A stretch of DNA of 9,623 bases from CAYUYH01 sp964449175 (GCA_964449175.1 CAYUYH010000095.1:1-9623), one strand, 5' to 3'; counted from the first letter of the stretch, positions 1-6,432 are shown. A program made the numbers and translations. Notes: generated by a model not told the origin, from the sequence alone.

Positions 1-227
1 CCTCGGTCACGGTCGTCGCAGCGACGGGGCTGACGGCGGACATCTGGGCGACGGCGCTCAGCGTGCTCGGGCCGGAGGGCCTGGCTATGCTGCCGGCCGA
101 CGGAGACATCCAGGCCATGATCGTCACCGGCACGGCCGACGACCACCAGACCCACCAGACGCCGGGCTTCGCCAAGCTACTGGCCGACGCGGCGCCCCCG
201 GCCGAAAGCCAAACGCGGAAGGACTGA
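1..227 (+). CDS. apbE: FAD:protein FMN transferase ApbE, C-terminal fragment
   Basis: This is the 3' end of a gene whose start lies left of the window; the reading frame begins at base 3 and ends with TGA at 225-227, giving 74 residues. The fragment starts SVTVVA, then has TADIWATALSVLGPEG, followed by a short region ending in IVTG and a polar tail. This fits the C-terminal part of the ApbE family, where a valine-rich strand precedes a conserved (A/S)D-x-hydrophobic-A-T-A helix and an 'LG.E' turn. ApbE proteins take FMN from FAD and join it to a threonine of target flavoproteins; the classic targets are NqrB/NqrC and RnfD/RnfG. The gene converges on an rnf operon that encodes both Rnf targets, which strengthens the call and gives it a role. 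The catalytic part is outside the window, so activity cannot be judged. Confidence 0.78.
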   Translation, partial: SVTVVAATGLTADIWATALSVLGPEGLAMLPADGDIQAMIVTGTADDHQTHQTPGFAKLLADAAPPAESQTRKD

Positions 228-233
228 CAGAGA

Positions 234-626
234 ATGGCGCTTCGCCTTTCGAAGAGATCGGCCCGGGCGGTGGGGATAGCCTTCCTGGCGGGCGGGGTGT
301 GCTTCGCGGCCGGCTACTACGCGACGCTGCTGACGGGCGACGGACGTGCGGCGATGATCGTGATGGCGGCCTTGGCGATCCCGCTCGGCATCACGGCCAG
401 GAGCGTGACCCGTGGCGTGATTCGCGGCGTGTACTGCGGGCTGGCGGGCGGCGCGGGACTCGTCTGGGCGCTGCTGGTCGGGCGACTCGTGCCGCCGGAG
501 ACGCTCGACCAGGTGGCAGCGGTGTGGTCGGCGGGGGTGACGTTCCTAACGACGGCTGTCTGCGTGGTATTCGCCCAACTGGCCAAGCGCCGGCGCGAGC
601 GAATGGAGGAAGAGTGGGACGCTTAG
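234..626 (+). CDS. Small four-helix membrane protein, unknown function
   Basis: A 130-residue protein beginning 6 bases after the apbE stop codon, so the two are probably co-transcribed. The N-terminus is basic (MALRLSKRSAR), followed by four hydrophobic segments at about residues 12-31, 40-57, 66-83 and 97-116, and a charged C-terminus (KRRRERMEEEWDA). This pattern predicts an inner-membrane protein with both ends in the cytoplasm. The Shine-Dalgarno is weak: AAGGA lies 11 bases upstream and GAGA directly abuts the ATG, so translational coupling to apbE is plausible. I do not recognise a family. Position suggests a possible link to flavin transfer or Rnf assembly, but nothing in the residues shows it; there are only two cysteines and no clear motif. 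Confidence 0.6.
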   Translation: MALRLSKRSARAVGIAFLAGGVCFAAGYYATLLTGDGRAAMIVMAALAIPLGITARSVTRGVIRGVYCGLAGGAGLVWALLVGRLVPPETLDQVAAVWSAGVTFLTTAVCVVFAQLAKRRRERMEEEWDA

Positions 627-641
627 GAGTGTCTTCACATT

Positions 642-757
642 CTGGAGCGCGGTGGGGCTCCCGCCCCGCCGCGTCGCAGGTGTCCACACTCAACGTTGCA
701 GGTGGCGGGGCAGGAGCCCCGCCACCCCCTAACCCAATCACGGGAAGACCGCTCCAG
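642..757. repeat. Nested inverted-repeat element (REP-doublet-like) between convergent genes
   Basis: The gap between the convergent 130-residue gene and rnfB is filled by nested palindromes. The outer ends are an exact 8-bp inverted repeat (CTGGAGCG at 642-649, CGCTCCAG at 750-757). Inside are two GC-rich hairpins: 649-672 (10-bp stem with one G-T pair, loop TCCC) and 701-726 (perfect 11-bp stem GGTGGCGGGGC, loop AGGA). The two are inverted copies of one motif, about 18 of 20 bases identical. The centre adds small palindromes at 680-689 and 691-698. The structure could fold on either strand and may act as a bidirectional transcription end, but neither side has a T-tract, so it is not a canonical intrinsic terminator. 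It resembles REP/REPIN-type mobile extragenic palindromes. Confidence 0.65.
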
Positions 758-783
758 GCCAACTGCGTCACGGGGATCTCGCC

Positions 784-1704
784 CTAGCCGTGCCACTCGG
801 TTTCGTCGACAGTGGTCTTGAAGTCGGCCTTGGCGATCTCGGGGGCCTCCTCGGCGGCGACGGCCTGCATATCCTCCGGCGAGGGCTTGCCGACGAGCAG
901 GATGCGCTTCATCGGGCACTTCTTCATGATGACCTCGGTGGCCTCCATGGTGTTGGGGTCGTATCGATCGTAGTCGATCCGCGGCAGGGCGCCCTTCTGA
1001 TCCATCGTGAACAGGTCGCTGATCCGCGTGCACGCCCGGCAGCCGATGCAGCCGACCTTGCAGACGGCCTTGACGTCCTTGCCGAAGTCCAGGTTCGAGC
1101 AGACGATCGCCAGCACCCGCTGCGACTTGAACGGGGTCATGGAGATGATGTTTCGCGGGCAGACCCTCGCGCACGCGCCGCAGCCGACGCACTTGTCGTA
1201 ATCGACGGTGGCCAGGCCGTCGACGACGTGTATCGCGTCGTAGTCGCACGCCCACACGCAGTCGCCGAAGCCCAGGCAGCCGTACGTGCAGGCCTGGATG
1301 CCGGAGATCAGGTTGGCCGACCCGCAAGTGCGCTCGCTGTCGCGGTAGTCATGCCGCTTCAGGCGGTCGTCGTAGTGGGCGCCGCAGTGCACGACGGGCC
1401 GATAGGGCCAGGTCTGCTCCAGCTCGATGCCGAGTATCCTCGCCAACGCGGTCGCGCAGCTCACGCCGCCGACGGCGCACTTGTTGGCCGGGACGGTGCC
1501 CGCGACGACGGCGGCGGCGTATTCGCTGCAATTCGGCAGCCCGCACCCGCCGCAGTTGGCGCCGGGCAGCGCCGCCAGCACGGCGTCGAACTTCGGGTCG
1601 GTCGGCACGTGGAAGACCCTGTTGGCCCAGCCCAGCGCGTGGGCGGCCAGCAACGCTAGCAACAGCATCGCGCCGGCAGCCAGGATGACAAGCACCAGCA
1701 TCAT
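784..1704 (-). CDS. rnfB: Rnf complex subunit RnfB (ferredoxin-oxidising, multi-cluster Fe-S protein)
   Basis: RnfB receives electrons from reduced ferredoxin on the cytoplasmic side. With the ATG at 1704 it has 306 residues. An N-terminal membrane anchor (about 2-25) is followed by the RnfB Fe-S domain (C51, C54, C59, C76; GANCGGCGLPNC). Next comes a two-cluster ferredoxin-like domain (C139, C143, C149, C153 and C172, C175, C178, C182). A third region has C219, C222, C225 and, distantly, C263-Pro. It is the long form of RnfB. In the last region the Cys that would complete the first motif is Ser229 and the first three Cys of the second motif are missing, so probably only one of two clusters survives. 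GTG at 1707 and ATG at 1701 are alternative starts; AGGA eight bases before the 1704 ATG favours it. Last gene of the operon, starting 10 bases after the rnfA stop codon. Confidence 0.95.
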   Translation of the reverse strand: MMLVLVILAAGAMLLLALLAAHALGWANRVFHVPTDPKFDAVLAALPGANCGGCGLPNCSEYAAAVVAGTVPANKCAVGGVSCATALARILGIELEQTWPYRPVVHCGAHYDDRLKRHDYRDSERTCGSANLISGIQACTYGCLGFGDCVWACDYDAIHVVDGLATVDYDKCVGCGACARVCPRNIISMTPFKSQRVLAIVCSNLDFGKDVKAVCKVGCIGCRACTRISDLFTMDQKGALPRIDYDRYDPNTMEATEVIMKKCPMKRILLVGKPSPEDMQAVAAEEAPEIAKADFKTTVDETEWHG

Positions 1705-1714
1705 CACTCGGTTC

Positions 1715-2407
1715 CTACTTCGCCAGCAGCCCGGCCAGGCCCTTGTCCATGCCGGTGAAGCCCATGAACGCCAACGCCAGGATGCCGGCGATAATCAAGG
1801 TGATCGCGGGGCCACGCAGCGGGCGGGGCACGTCGCAGTGGTCCAGCTCCTCCCGCAGGCCGGCCATGATCACGATCGCCAGCATGAAGCCTCCCCCCGC
1901 GAACACCGCGTATGTCAGCGTCTTGCCCAGGTCCCAGAACATCGGACCGGTCGCCCCGGAGACGTGCTTCATCACTTCCAGGCAGACGAACAGGATCAGG
2001 CAGTTGGTCGTGATCAGCGGCAGGTAAACGCCGAAGGCCTTGTACAGCGCGGGGAAGAACTTCCTAACGTACATCTCCACGAGCTGGACGGCCGAGGCGA
2101 TCAGGAAGATGTACACGATGTAGTTCAGGATGCTCAGGTCGACCACGGCCGTCGAGGCGGGATTGACCAGGCGCCATGCCCAGCTCGTCAGCGGCGCGCC
2201 GGGACGGAGTATGAAGTACGTGCACAGCCAGCTCAGCGTCGCCGCCAAGGACACCACGAACGTCACCGCCGCCCCCATCCCGAAGGCCATGTCCACCCGA
2301 CGCGACACGCCGACGAACGGGCAGAGCCCCACGAACCAGTGGAGCACCATGTTGTTTATCAGCGCCGTCGACAGTGCGATCAGGATGAGTGAACCGACGT
2401 AGTCCAT
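1715..2407 (-). CDS. rnfA: Rnf complex membrane subunit RnfA
   Basis: A 230-residue polytopic inner-membrane protein of the RnfA/NqrE family. With RnfE it forms the pseudo-symmetric core that binds a Cys-ligated Fe-S centre and passes electrons across the membrane. The hallmark half-sites are LCPFVGVS with Cys29 and PLITTNC with Cys136. The C-terminal DVPRPLRGPAITLI and AFMGFTG segments are also typical. It is longer than the usual 190-200 residues, mainly through an extra loop at about 69-91 between helices; the end of that loop (VDLSILNYIVYI) reads more like NqrE than typical RnfA. The start is the ATG at 2407, 5 bases after the rnfE stop, with GAGGA about 8 bases upstream. An upstream in-frame extension reads through rnfE and has RnfE-shadow composition, so it is rejected. 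Confidence 0.95.
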   Translation of the reverse strand: MDYVGSLILIALSTALINNMVLHWFVGLCPFVGVSRRVDMAFGMGAAVTFVVSLAATLSWLCTYFILRPGAPLTSWAWRLVNPASTAVVDLSILNYIVYIFLIASAVQLVEMYVRKFFPALYKAFGVYLPLITTNCLILFVCLEVMKHVSGATGPMFWDLGKTLTYAVFAGGGFMLAIVIMAGLREELDHCDVPRPLRGPAITLIIAGILALAFMGFTGMDKGLAGLLAK

Positions 2408-2412
2408 CTTGT

Positions 2413-3066
2413 CTATCCTCGCCCGTGCCCCGCTGGTCCGCACCCCGCGCCGGCCGGGCGGGCGCGCCAGGCGGCGCCGATCCAGTTGGCCCCGCCCATC
2501 AGCAGCCCGAGCGTGATGAACGCCCCGGGCGGCAGGACCATGATGACCCAGTTCGGCCAGACGCTCGGCATGACCTGCCAGCCGAACCACGTGCCGAAGC
2601 CCAGTATCTCTCGCACCGACGCAATCGCCGCCAGCGCCAGACCGAAGCCGATTGTCTGGCCGATCGCGTCGAACACGGCCGTCGCCACGCCCTGCCGAGA
2701 CGCGCACACCTCGCAGCGGGCGATGATGATGCAGTTGACTATGATCAGCGGGACGTAGGGCCCGAGCTTCTTGCTCATCTCGTACATATACGCGGCCAGC
2801 AGGCGGTCGGCGATGGTCACGAAAGTGGCGATGGTCAACGTGAACACGAGTATGCGCAGGTGCGGCTTGAGCAGCCTGCGGATCAGGCTGGTGACGATGT
2901 TCGAGCAGATCAGCACGAACGCGACGGCCGCGACCATCGTCATGGCCGAGTCCATACTGTTGGTCACCGCCAGCGTCGGGCACAGGCCGAGCACCTGCCG
3001 GAAGACCGGGTTCTCCGGCAGGATGCCGTTGGTGAATCGCTTCAGCGGCGTCGGTCCGTTAGCCAT
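2413..3066 (-). CDS. rnfE: Rnf complex membrane subunit RnfE
   Basis: A 217-residue polytopic membrane protein of the RnfE/NqrD family, partner of RnfA in the membrane core. Diagnostic features are ENPVFRQVLGLCPTLAVT near the N-terminus (Cys29) and VNCIIIARCE in the middle (Cys112, with an additional Cys118), the two half-sites that with RnfA ligate the intramembrane Fe-S centre. LGLCPTLAVT is the Rnf version of the motif rather than the NqrD one. The C-terminus carries an Arg/Gly/Ala-rich tail (about 200-217) beyond the last helix that looks lineage-specific. The ATG at 3066 overlaps the end of rnfG by 8 bases, indicating translational coupling; an AGGAG about 10 bases upstream lies inside rnfG. 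An upstream in-frame Met would extend far into rnfG and is not family-like. Confidence 0.95.
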   Translation of the reverse strand: MANGPTPLKRFTNGILPENPVFRQVLGLCPTLAVTNSMDSAMTMVAAVAFVLICSNIVTSLIRRLLKPHLRILVFTLTIATFVTIADRLLAAYMYEMSKKLGPYVPLIIVNCIIIARCEVCASRQGVATAVFDAIGQTIGFGLALAAIASVREILGFGTWFGWQVMPSVWPNWVIMVLPPGAFITLGLLMGGANWIGAAWRARPAGAGCGPAGHGRG

Positions 3067-3640
3067 TGCCCTGGTGCTCCTGCTGCGTGCCCAGCGCGGT
3101 CCGGAAGTTCGCGACGGCATCGTTGACGATTTTGGTGACGGACTCCGACGAGATCGTCGCGCCGGTGACGGCCTGGATTTGGCCGCGGGCGGGCGTGGCC
3201 TTCACGACCGCCAGCGCGCGGTCGGCGGGCTGGCCGGCGAACTGGGCTCGCCAGACGGGTTCCTCGATGCGGTTGCCCAGGCCGGGGGTCTCCTTCTGCT
3301 CCAGGACGTACAACCCGGTGATGGTCCGCGCCGAAGCGTCCAGGCCGATGAGAAGTTGAATCGCCTCGGCGAAGCCCCGTCCCCTGGCCGGCAGCACCCA
3401 GCCGACCGGATTACCCTGCTTGTCTACGGCGCGGTAGACCATCAACTCGCCAAACGTCGCGGGCTTGCCGGTCGCGGCGCCTGGGACGAGCTTGGGTATC
3501 TGGCCCATCGTGTCGGCGAGCTTGTTGGCCTCGATCCTGCCGCTGAGCGACGCCTGCACGCCGGCCAGCGCCGCGCCGAAGCACGCCGCCAGGATCAGCA
3601 CCAGCCAGGCCTGCCTTATGTATCGCTTGCTCGGTTCCAT
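3059..3640 (-). CDS. rnfG: Rnf complex subunit RnfG (covalent FMN carrier)
   Basis: A 193-residue protein with one N-terminal membrane helix (about 11-30) and a periplasm-facing FMN-binding domain. The FMN attachment motif is near the C-terminus, AVTGATISSESVT, with Thr162 the predicted flavinylated residue. ETPGLG at 117-122 is another family hallmark. The Asp usually found three residues before the S/T-G-A-T core is Gln156 here. ApbE, encoded at the left edge of the window, would attach the FMN. I chose the ATG at 3640 because MEPSKRYIRQAW followed directly by the helix is a normal RnfG start. A GTG at 3664 would add eight residues and give a GTGA overlap with the rnfD stop, mimicking the ATGA junctions elsewhere in this operon, so it remains possible. 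The 3' end overlaps rnfE. Confidence 0.93.
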   Translation of the reverse strand: MEPSKRYIRQAWLVLILAACFGAALAGVQASLSGRIEANKLADTMGQIPKLVPGAATGKPATFGELMVYRAVDKQGNPVGWVLPARGRGFAEAIQLLIGLDASARTITGLYVLEQKETPGLGNRIEEPVWRAQFAGQPADRALAVVKATPARGQIQAVTGATISSESVTKIVNDAVANFRTALGTQQEHQGNG

Positions 3641-3660
3641 CTCGCAATCCGCCGGCGCGA

Positions 3661-4680
3661 TCACTCCCTGGCCGGCACGGGGCCTCCGACGGGCGCCGGG
3701 ATAGTCGCACGGTTGATCAGCGGCACGACCGAATTCATGATCAGCACGGAGAACATCACGCCCTCGGGATAGCCGCTGAACAGCCTCATCAGCATCACCA
3801 GCGCGCCCAGGCCCAGGCCGAAGATGAACTTGCCCCTCGGCGCAAGCGGGCTGGTGACCGGATCGGTCGCGATGAAGAACGCGCCGAACAGCAGCGCCCC
3901 GCCGGCGATGTGGTGCAGCACGGTGAACGTCCCGGCCGGGTTCAGCAAGTCGCCGATGCCGCCGATCACCGTCACCGACAGGATCGCGCCCAGCGGGATC
4001 TCCCATGACGCGGTCCGGCGGATGCACAGGTACAGCCCGCCGATGATGCAGGCCATCGCGCTGGTCTCGCCGAGCGAGCCGTTGACGTTGCCGGCGAACA
4101 GCCGCAGCAGCAGCGGCCAGTCGGGGCCTGTCGCGCCGGTCGCCTGGCGGAGGGCGGTCATTGGCGTGGCCTGTGTGACCACATCCACGCTGGAGGCGGG
4201 GTCGACGTACGCCCCCGCGCCCATCATCGACGCGAAGCAGATCATCACGAACGCCCTGCCGACCATTGCGGGGTTGAACATGTTCTGGCCGAGGCCGCCG
4301 AACGCGGCCTTGCCGAGGCCGATGGCGGCGAACGAGCCGACCACGCCCACGAACCACGGCGCCGTGCCGGGCAGCGACAGGGCGAGTATCGCCCCGGTGA
4401 TGACGGCCGACAGGTCGCCGATGCTCGCCGGCCTGCGGCGCATCGCGGTGAAGATCATCTCCGCCGCCACGCAACTGGCGATGCAGATGGCCAACTGCTT
4501 TGCCGCGTACCAGCGGAACACGATCAGCGAGATCAGAACGACCGGCACGAGGGCGATGAGCACGTCGAGCATCATGCGGCGCGTGGTCAGCGCCATCTCG
4601 GCCACGTGCGGAGCGGCTGCGACATGCAGCGAGGCCGTCGCTGCGGCGCCTGGCGTGTTGTCGGTCGCCCTGTCTGTCAT
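3661..4680 (-). CDS. rnfD: Rnf complex membrane subunit RnfD (covalent FMN)
   Basis: A 339-residue multi-helix membrane protein of the RnfD/NqrB family, which carries a phosphodiester-linked FMN and contributes to the ion-translocation path. Recognisable blocks are TRRMMLDVLIALVP (about 32-46), the GGLGQNMFNPAMVGRAF signature (about 128-144) and the flavinylation site VDVVTQATPMTALR with Thr172 as predicted FMN ligand. The usual S/T-G-A-T core reads T-Q-A-T here, a variant at the Gly position. The later half contains further helices and a GALLFGAFFIATDPVTSP segment typical of the family. The first ~30 residues are a polar Ala/Thr-rich extension with no clear role. The start codon overlaps the rnfC stop as ATGA, so translation is coupled; the gene ends 20 bases before the chosen rnfG start. 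Confidence 0.95.
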   Translation of the reverse strand: MTDRATDNTPGAAATASLHVAAAPHVAEMALTTRRMMLDVLIALVPVVLISLIVFRWYAAKQLAICIASCVAAEMIFTAMRRRPASIGDLSAVITGAILALSLPGTAPWFVGVVGSFAAIGLGKAAFGGLGQNMFNPAMVGRAFVMICFASMMGAGAYVDPASSVDVVTQATPMTALRQATGATGPDWPLLLRLFAGNVNGSLGETSAMACIIGGLYLCIRRTASWEIPLGAILSVTVIGGIGDLLNPAGTFTVLHHIAGGALLFGAFFIATDPVTSPLAPRGKFIFGLGLGALVMLMRLFSGYPEGVMFSVLIMNSVVPLINRATIPAPVGGPVPARE

Positions 4681-6053
4681 GCGCTATCGCTCGGGGCCTG
4701 CTGAGAGGCCGCCATTGCCTTTCCCGTGCGGATCAGTTGCACCAGCGGTATGCCGGCCGGGCAGACGTACCCGCAGCATCCGCACTCGCAGCACGCCTGC
4801 ACATAGTACTTGTTGGCCAGTTCCCAGTCGCCGGCGCGGGCGGCGAGGGCGATCTTGGTCGGCACGAGGTGCAGCGGGCAGGCGTCGACGCATCGCCCGC
4901 AGCGCACGCAGGGCGTCTCGGCGGCGCGGCGCACCTCGGAGTCGGTCAGCACGGTCACCCCGCTGGTGCCCTTGGTGATGGGCACGTCCAGGTCGCCGAC
5001 CGCGAAGCCCATCATGGGCCCGCCGGCGACGACCCTGGCCGCGTCCGGCCGCAGCCCGCCGCAGCAGGAGATCAGATACCCGTAGGTCGCGCCGACCGGC
5101 ACGAGCAGATTCTTCGGCTGGGCTATTCCCGCGCCGGTGACCGTGACGATGCGGTGGGTAAGCGGCTTGTCGCGGAGGACTGCCCTTGCGACGGCGGCTG
5201 CGGTCGCCACGTTTAGCACGACCACGCCGACGTCCAGCGGCAGTCCGCCGGTGGGCACCTCTCGGCCGAGCACGGCCGGGGTGAGCTGGCGCTCGCCGCC
5301 CTGGGGGTACTTGGTGCGGACGATGATGACTTCGACGCCCGTGCCGGCGGCCGCCCTGGCGACGGCCTCCGCGGCCATGGGCTTGTTGTCCTCGATGGCG
5401 ACGATGATCCGCTGCACTCCGGCCGCGTGGGCGGCGAGGATCGCGCCGGTGACGATCGGAGCGGGCGCCTGTAGCATCAGGCGATAGTCGGCGGTGAGGT
5501 ACGGCTCGCACTCGCAGCCGTTGACGATCAGCGTGTCGACGGGTCGCTTGTCGTTGCGTCGCAGCTTGACGTGCGTGGGGAAGGCCGCCCCGCCCATGCC
5601 GACGATGCCGGCGGACTTGACGGCCTCGGCGATCTGCTGCGGGTCGCGCGAGTCCAGGTCGCTCGTCGGCCAATCGCCGCCGAACATCTCATTCCACAGC
5701 GCCTGGCCGGTGAGCTGCTGCTCGCCGGCAGTGACGGGGATCGCCTTGACGTGCCTGCCGTTGGGCAGGGTGGTCATGGCCGGCGGTCCGACGACGCCGG
5801 CGACGCTGGCGTGGACCGGCGCGGAAACGAAGGCCGATGACTCGCCGAGCGGATCGCCGAGGGAGACTTCCTGCTTGGGCTTGACGGTCGGCTCGCAGGG
5901 CGCGCCGATGTGCTGAAGCAGCGGGACTAGCACGGCCTCCGGAGGCGGCGGGACGTCGATGGGGACATCCGCGGCGAGATGCTTGCACTCGGCGGGATGC
6001 ACGCCGCGGGCAAAGGTGCCCGGCCCGGATGACTGCATCAACTCAGTGCTCAT
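4677..6053 (-). CDS. rnfC: Rnf complex subunit RnfC (NAD(H)/FMN and Fe-S)
   Basis: RnfC is the soluble subunit where electrons meet NAD+. The 458-residue protein has an N-terminal GVHP segment and barrel-sandwich region (about 16-90). A complex-I 51-kDa-like nucleotide/FMN fold follows, with GIVGMGGAAFPTHVKL (149-164), NGCECEPYLTADYR (178-191) and YPQGGERQL (249-256). Two [4Fe-4S] motifs close it: C382, C385, C388, C392-Pro and C421, C424, C427, C431-Pro. It is the compact form, lacking the long Ala/Lys-rich C-terminal tail of enterobacterial RsxC. The start is the ATG at 6053, overlapping the upstream gene's stop as ATGA and giving the family N-terminus; a longer frame to 6320 encodes Arg-rich out-of-frame shadow sequence. 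Its own stop overlaps the rnfD start in the same way. No strong Shine-Dalgarno is seen, consistent with coupling. Confidence 0.96.
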   Translation of the reverse strand: MSTELMQSSGPGTFARGVHPAECKHLAADVPIDVPPPPEAVLVPLLQHIGAPCEPTVKPKQEVSLGDPLGESSAFVSAPVHASVAGVVGPPAMTTLPNGRHVKAIPVTAGEQQLTGQALWNEMFGGDWPTSDLDSRDPQQIAEAVKSAGIVGMGGAAFPTHVKLRRNDKRPVDTLIVNGCECEPYLTADYRLMLQAPAPIVTGAILAAHAAGVQRIIVAIEDNKPMAAEAVARAAAGTGVEVIIVRTKYPQGGERQLTPAVLGREVPTGGLPLDVGVVVLNVATAAAVARAVLRDKPLTHRIVTVTGAGIAQPKNLLVPVGATYGYLISCCGGLRPDAARVVAGGPMMGFAVGDLDVPITKGTSGVTVLTDSEVRRAAETPCVRCGRCVDACPLHLVPTKIALAARAGDWELANKYYVQACCECGCCGYVCPAGIPLVQLIRTGKAMAASQQAPSDSA

Positions 6054-6358
6054 GTGTGCTTGTCGCGCGCCTTCTTGATCAATCTCGCCACGAACCACGA
6101 ATCGACCAGGCCGAGCGCCAGCCCGATCAGTGCGCCGGCCGACCGGCTGTGCGGGTTGTCCCACACGATCGGCGCGACGATCGCGCCGATGACGGCCTGT
6201 AGCAGCGGCGAGAGAAACGCCGCGGCTGACAGCAGGACCAGCCGCCCGCCGGCCGGGGCGTCGGCGTCTTCGCGGCCCTGATCGGCGCCGAGGGGGCAAC
6301 TGTCGCAGCCCGCGGCGCATCGGTCGGCTGAGGTTTGGTCGTCCTGCATGGCGTGCAT
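6050..6358 (-). CDS. Small Cys-rich two-helix membrane protein heading the rnf operon (RseC/MucC-like?)
   Basis: First gene of the rnf operon, 102 residues. A polar N-terminus carries Cys14-x3-Cys18-x2-Cys21 (RCAAGCDSCPLG). Two hydrophobic helices follow at about 39-66 and 74-92, then a basic end (KKARDKHT). This plan, clustered cysteines before a two-helix hairpin, matches RseC/MucC ('SoxR-reducing') proteins, which in several phyla sit at the head of rnf operons. This one is shorter than a typical RseC (about 150 residues) and has three cysteines in the cluster, so homology is unproven. NqrM, the small Cys-rich maturation factor of Na+-NQR, is a functional analogy only. A second ATG at 6349 would give a protein three residues shorter; neither start has a strong Shine-Dalgarno. 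The stop overlaps the rnfC start (ATGA). The cysteines may bind Fe-S or deliver iron; this is inference. Confidence 0.72.
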   Translation of the reverse strand: MHAMQDDQTSADRCAAGCDSCPLGADQGREDADAPAGGRLVLLSAAAFLSPLLQAVIGAIVAPIVWDNPHSRSAGALIGLALGLVDSWFVARLIKKARDKHT

Positions 6359-6387
6359 TCTACCGCCGACGGCAAAGGAAGCGAGGC

Positions 6388-6416
6388 ATGTTACAGGCGC
6401 CCGGCAGCGGTGTAAA
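6388..6416 (-). promoter_or_regulatory. Putative sigma70-type promoter of the rnf operon
   Basis: On the minus strand, TTTACA (6411-6416) is followed after exactly 17 bases by TAACAT (6388-6393). This is 5/6 and 4/6 agreement with TTGACA and TATAAT at ideal spacing, and an A+T-rich patch in otherwise GC-rich DNA. A TG lies directly before the -10. Transcription would begin about 22 bases before the ATG at 6358, giving a short leader. It is the only good promoter match I found between purB and the first gene of the operon. Confidence 0.55.
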
Positions 6417-6432
6417 CCCCCATCTTGAGGAA

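Noticed and set aside
649..726. Intrinsic terminator for rnfB or for the 130-residue gene
   Set aside because: The hairpins are strong, but no T-tract follows on either strand, so I list the site as a repeat with only a possible termination role.
790..1659. A 289-codon plus-strand frame opposite rnfB
   Set aside because: It is a shadow of the rnfB codons, low in Lys and aromatic residues, with no family features and overlap with a certain gene along its whole length.
1427..2392. A 321-codon plus-strand frame opposite rnfB and rnfA
   Set aside because: Its Gln/His/Arg-rich C-terminal half is the reverse-strand image of membrane-protein codons, and it spans two well-supported genes.
1715..2983. 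RnfA extended upstream to 422 residues
   Set aside because: The extension overlaps rnfE in another frame and is Arg/His-rich; the ATG at 2407 with GAGGA upstream gives the normal N-terminus.
3059..4474. RnfG read as a 471-residue fusion with an Arg-rich N-terminal domain
   Set aside because: The extra part is an out-of-frame reading of rnfD. A family-typical start lies at 3640.
784..6358. The operon as Na+-translocating NQR rather than Rnf
   Set aside because: RnfB and RnfC with ferredoxin-type Fe-S motifs are present, NqrF and NqrA are absent, and the RnfA/RnfE half-sites have the Rnf LCP form despite the NqrE-like loop.
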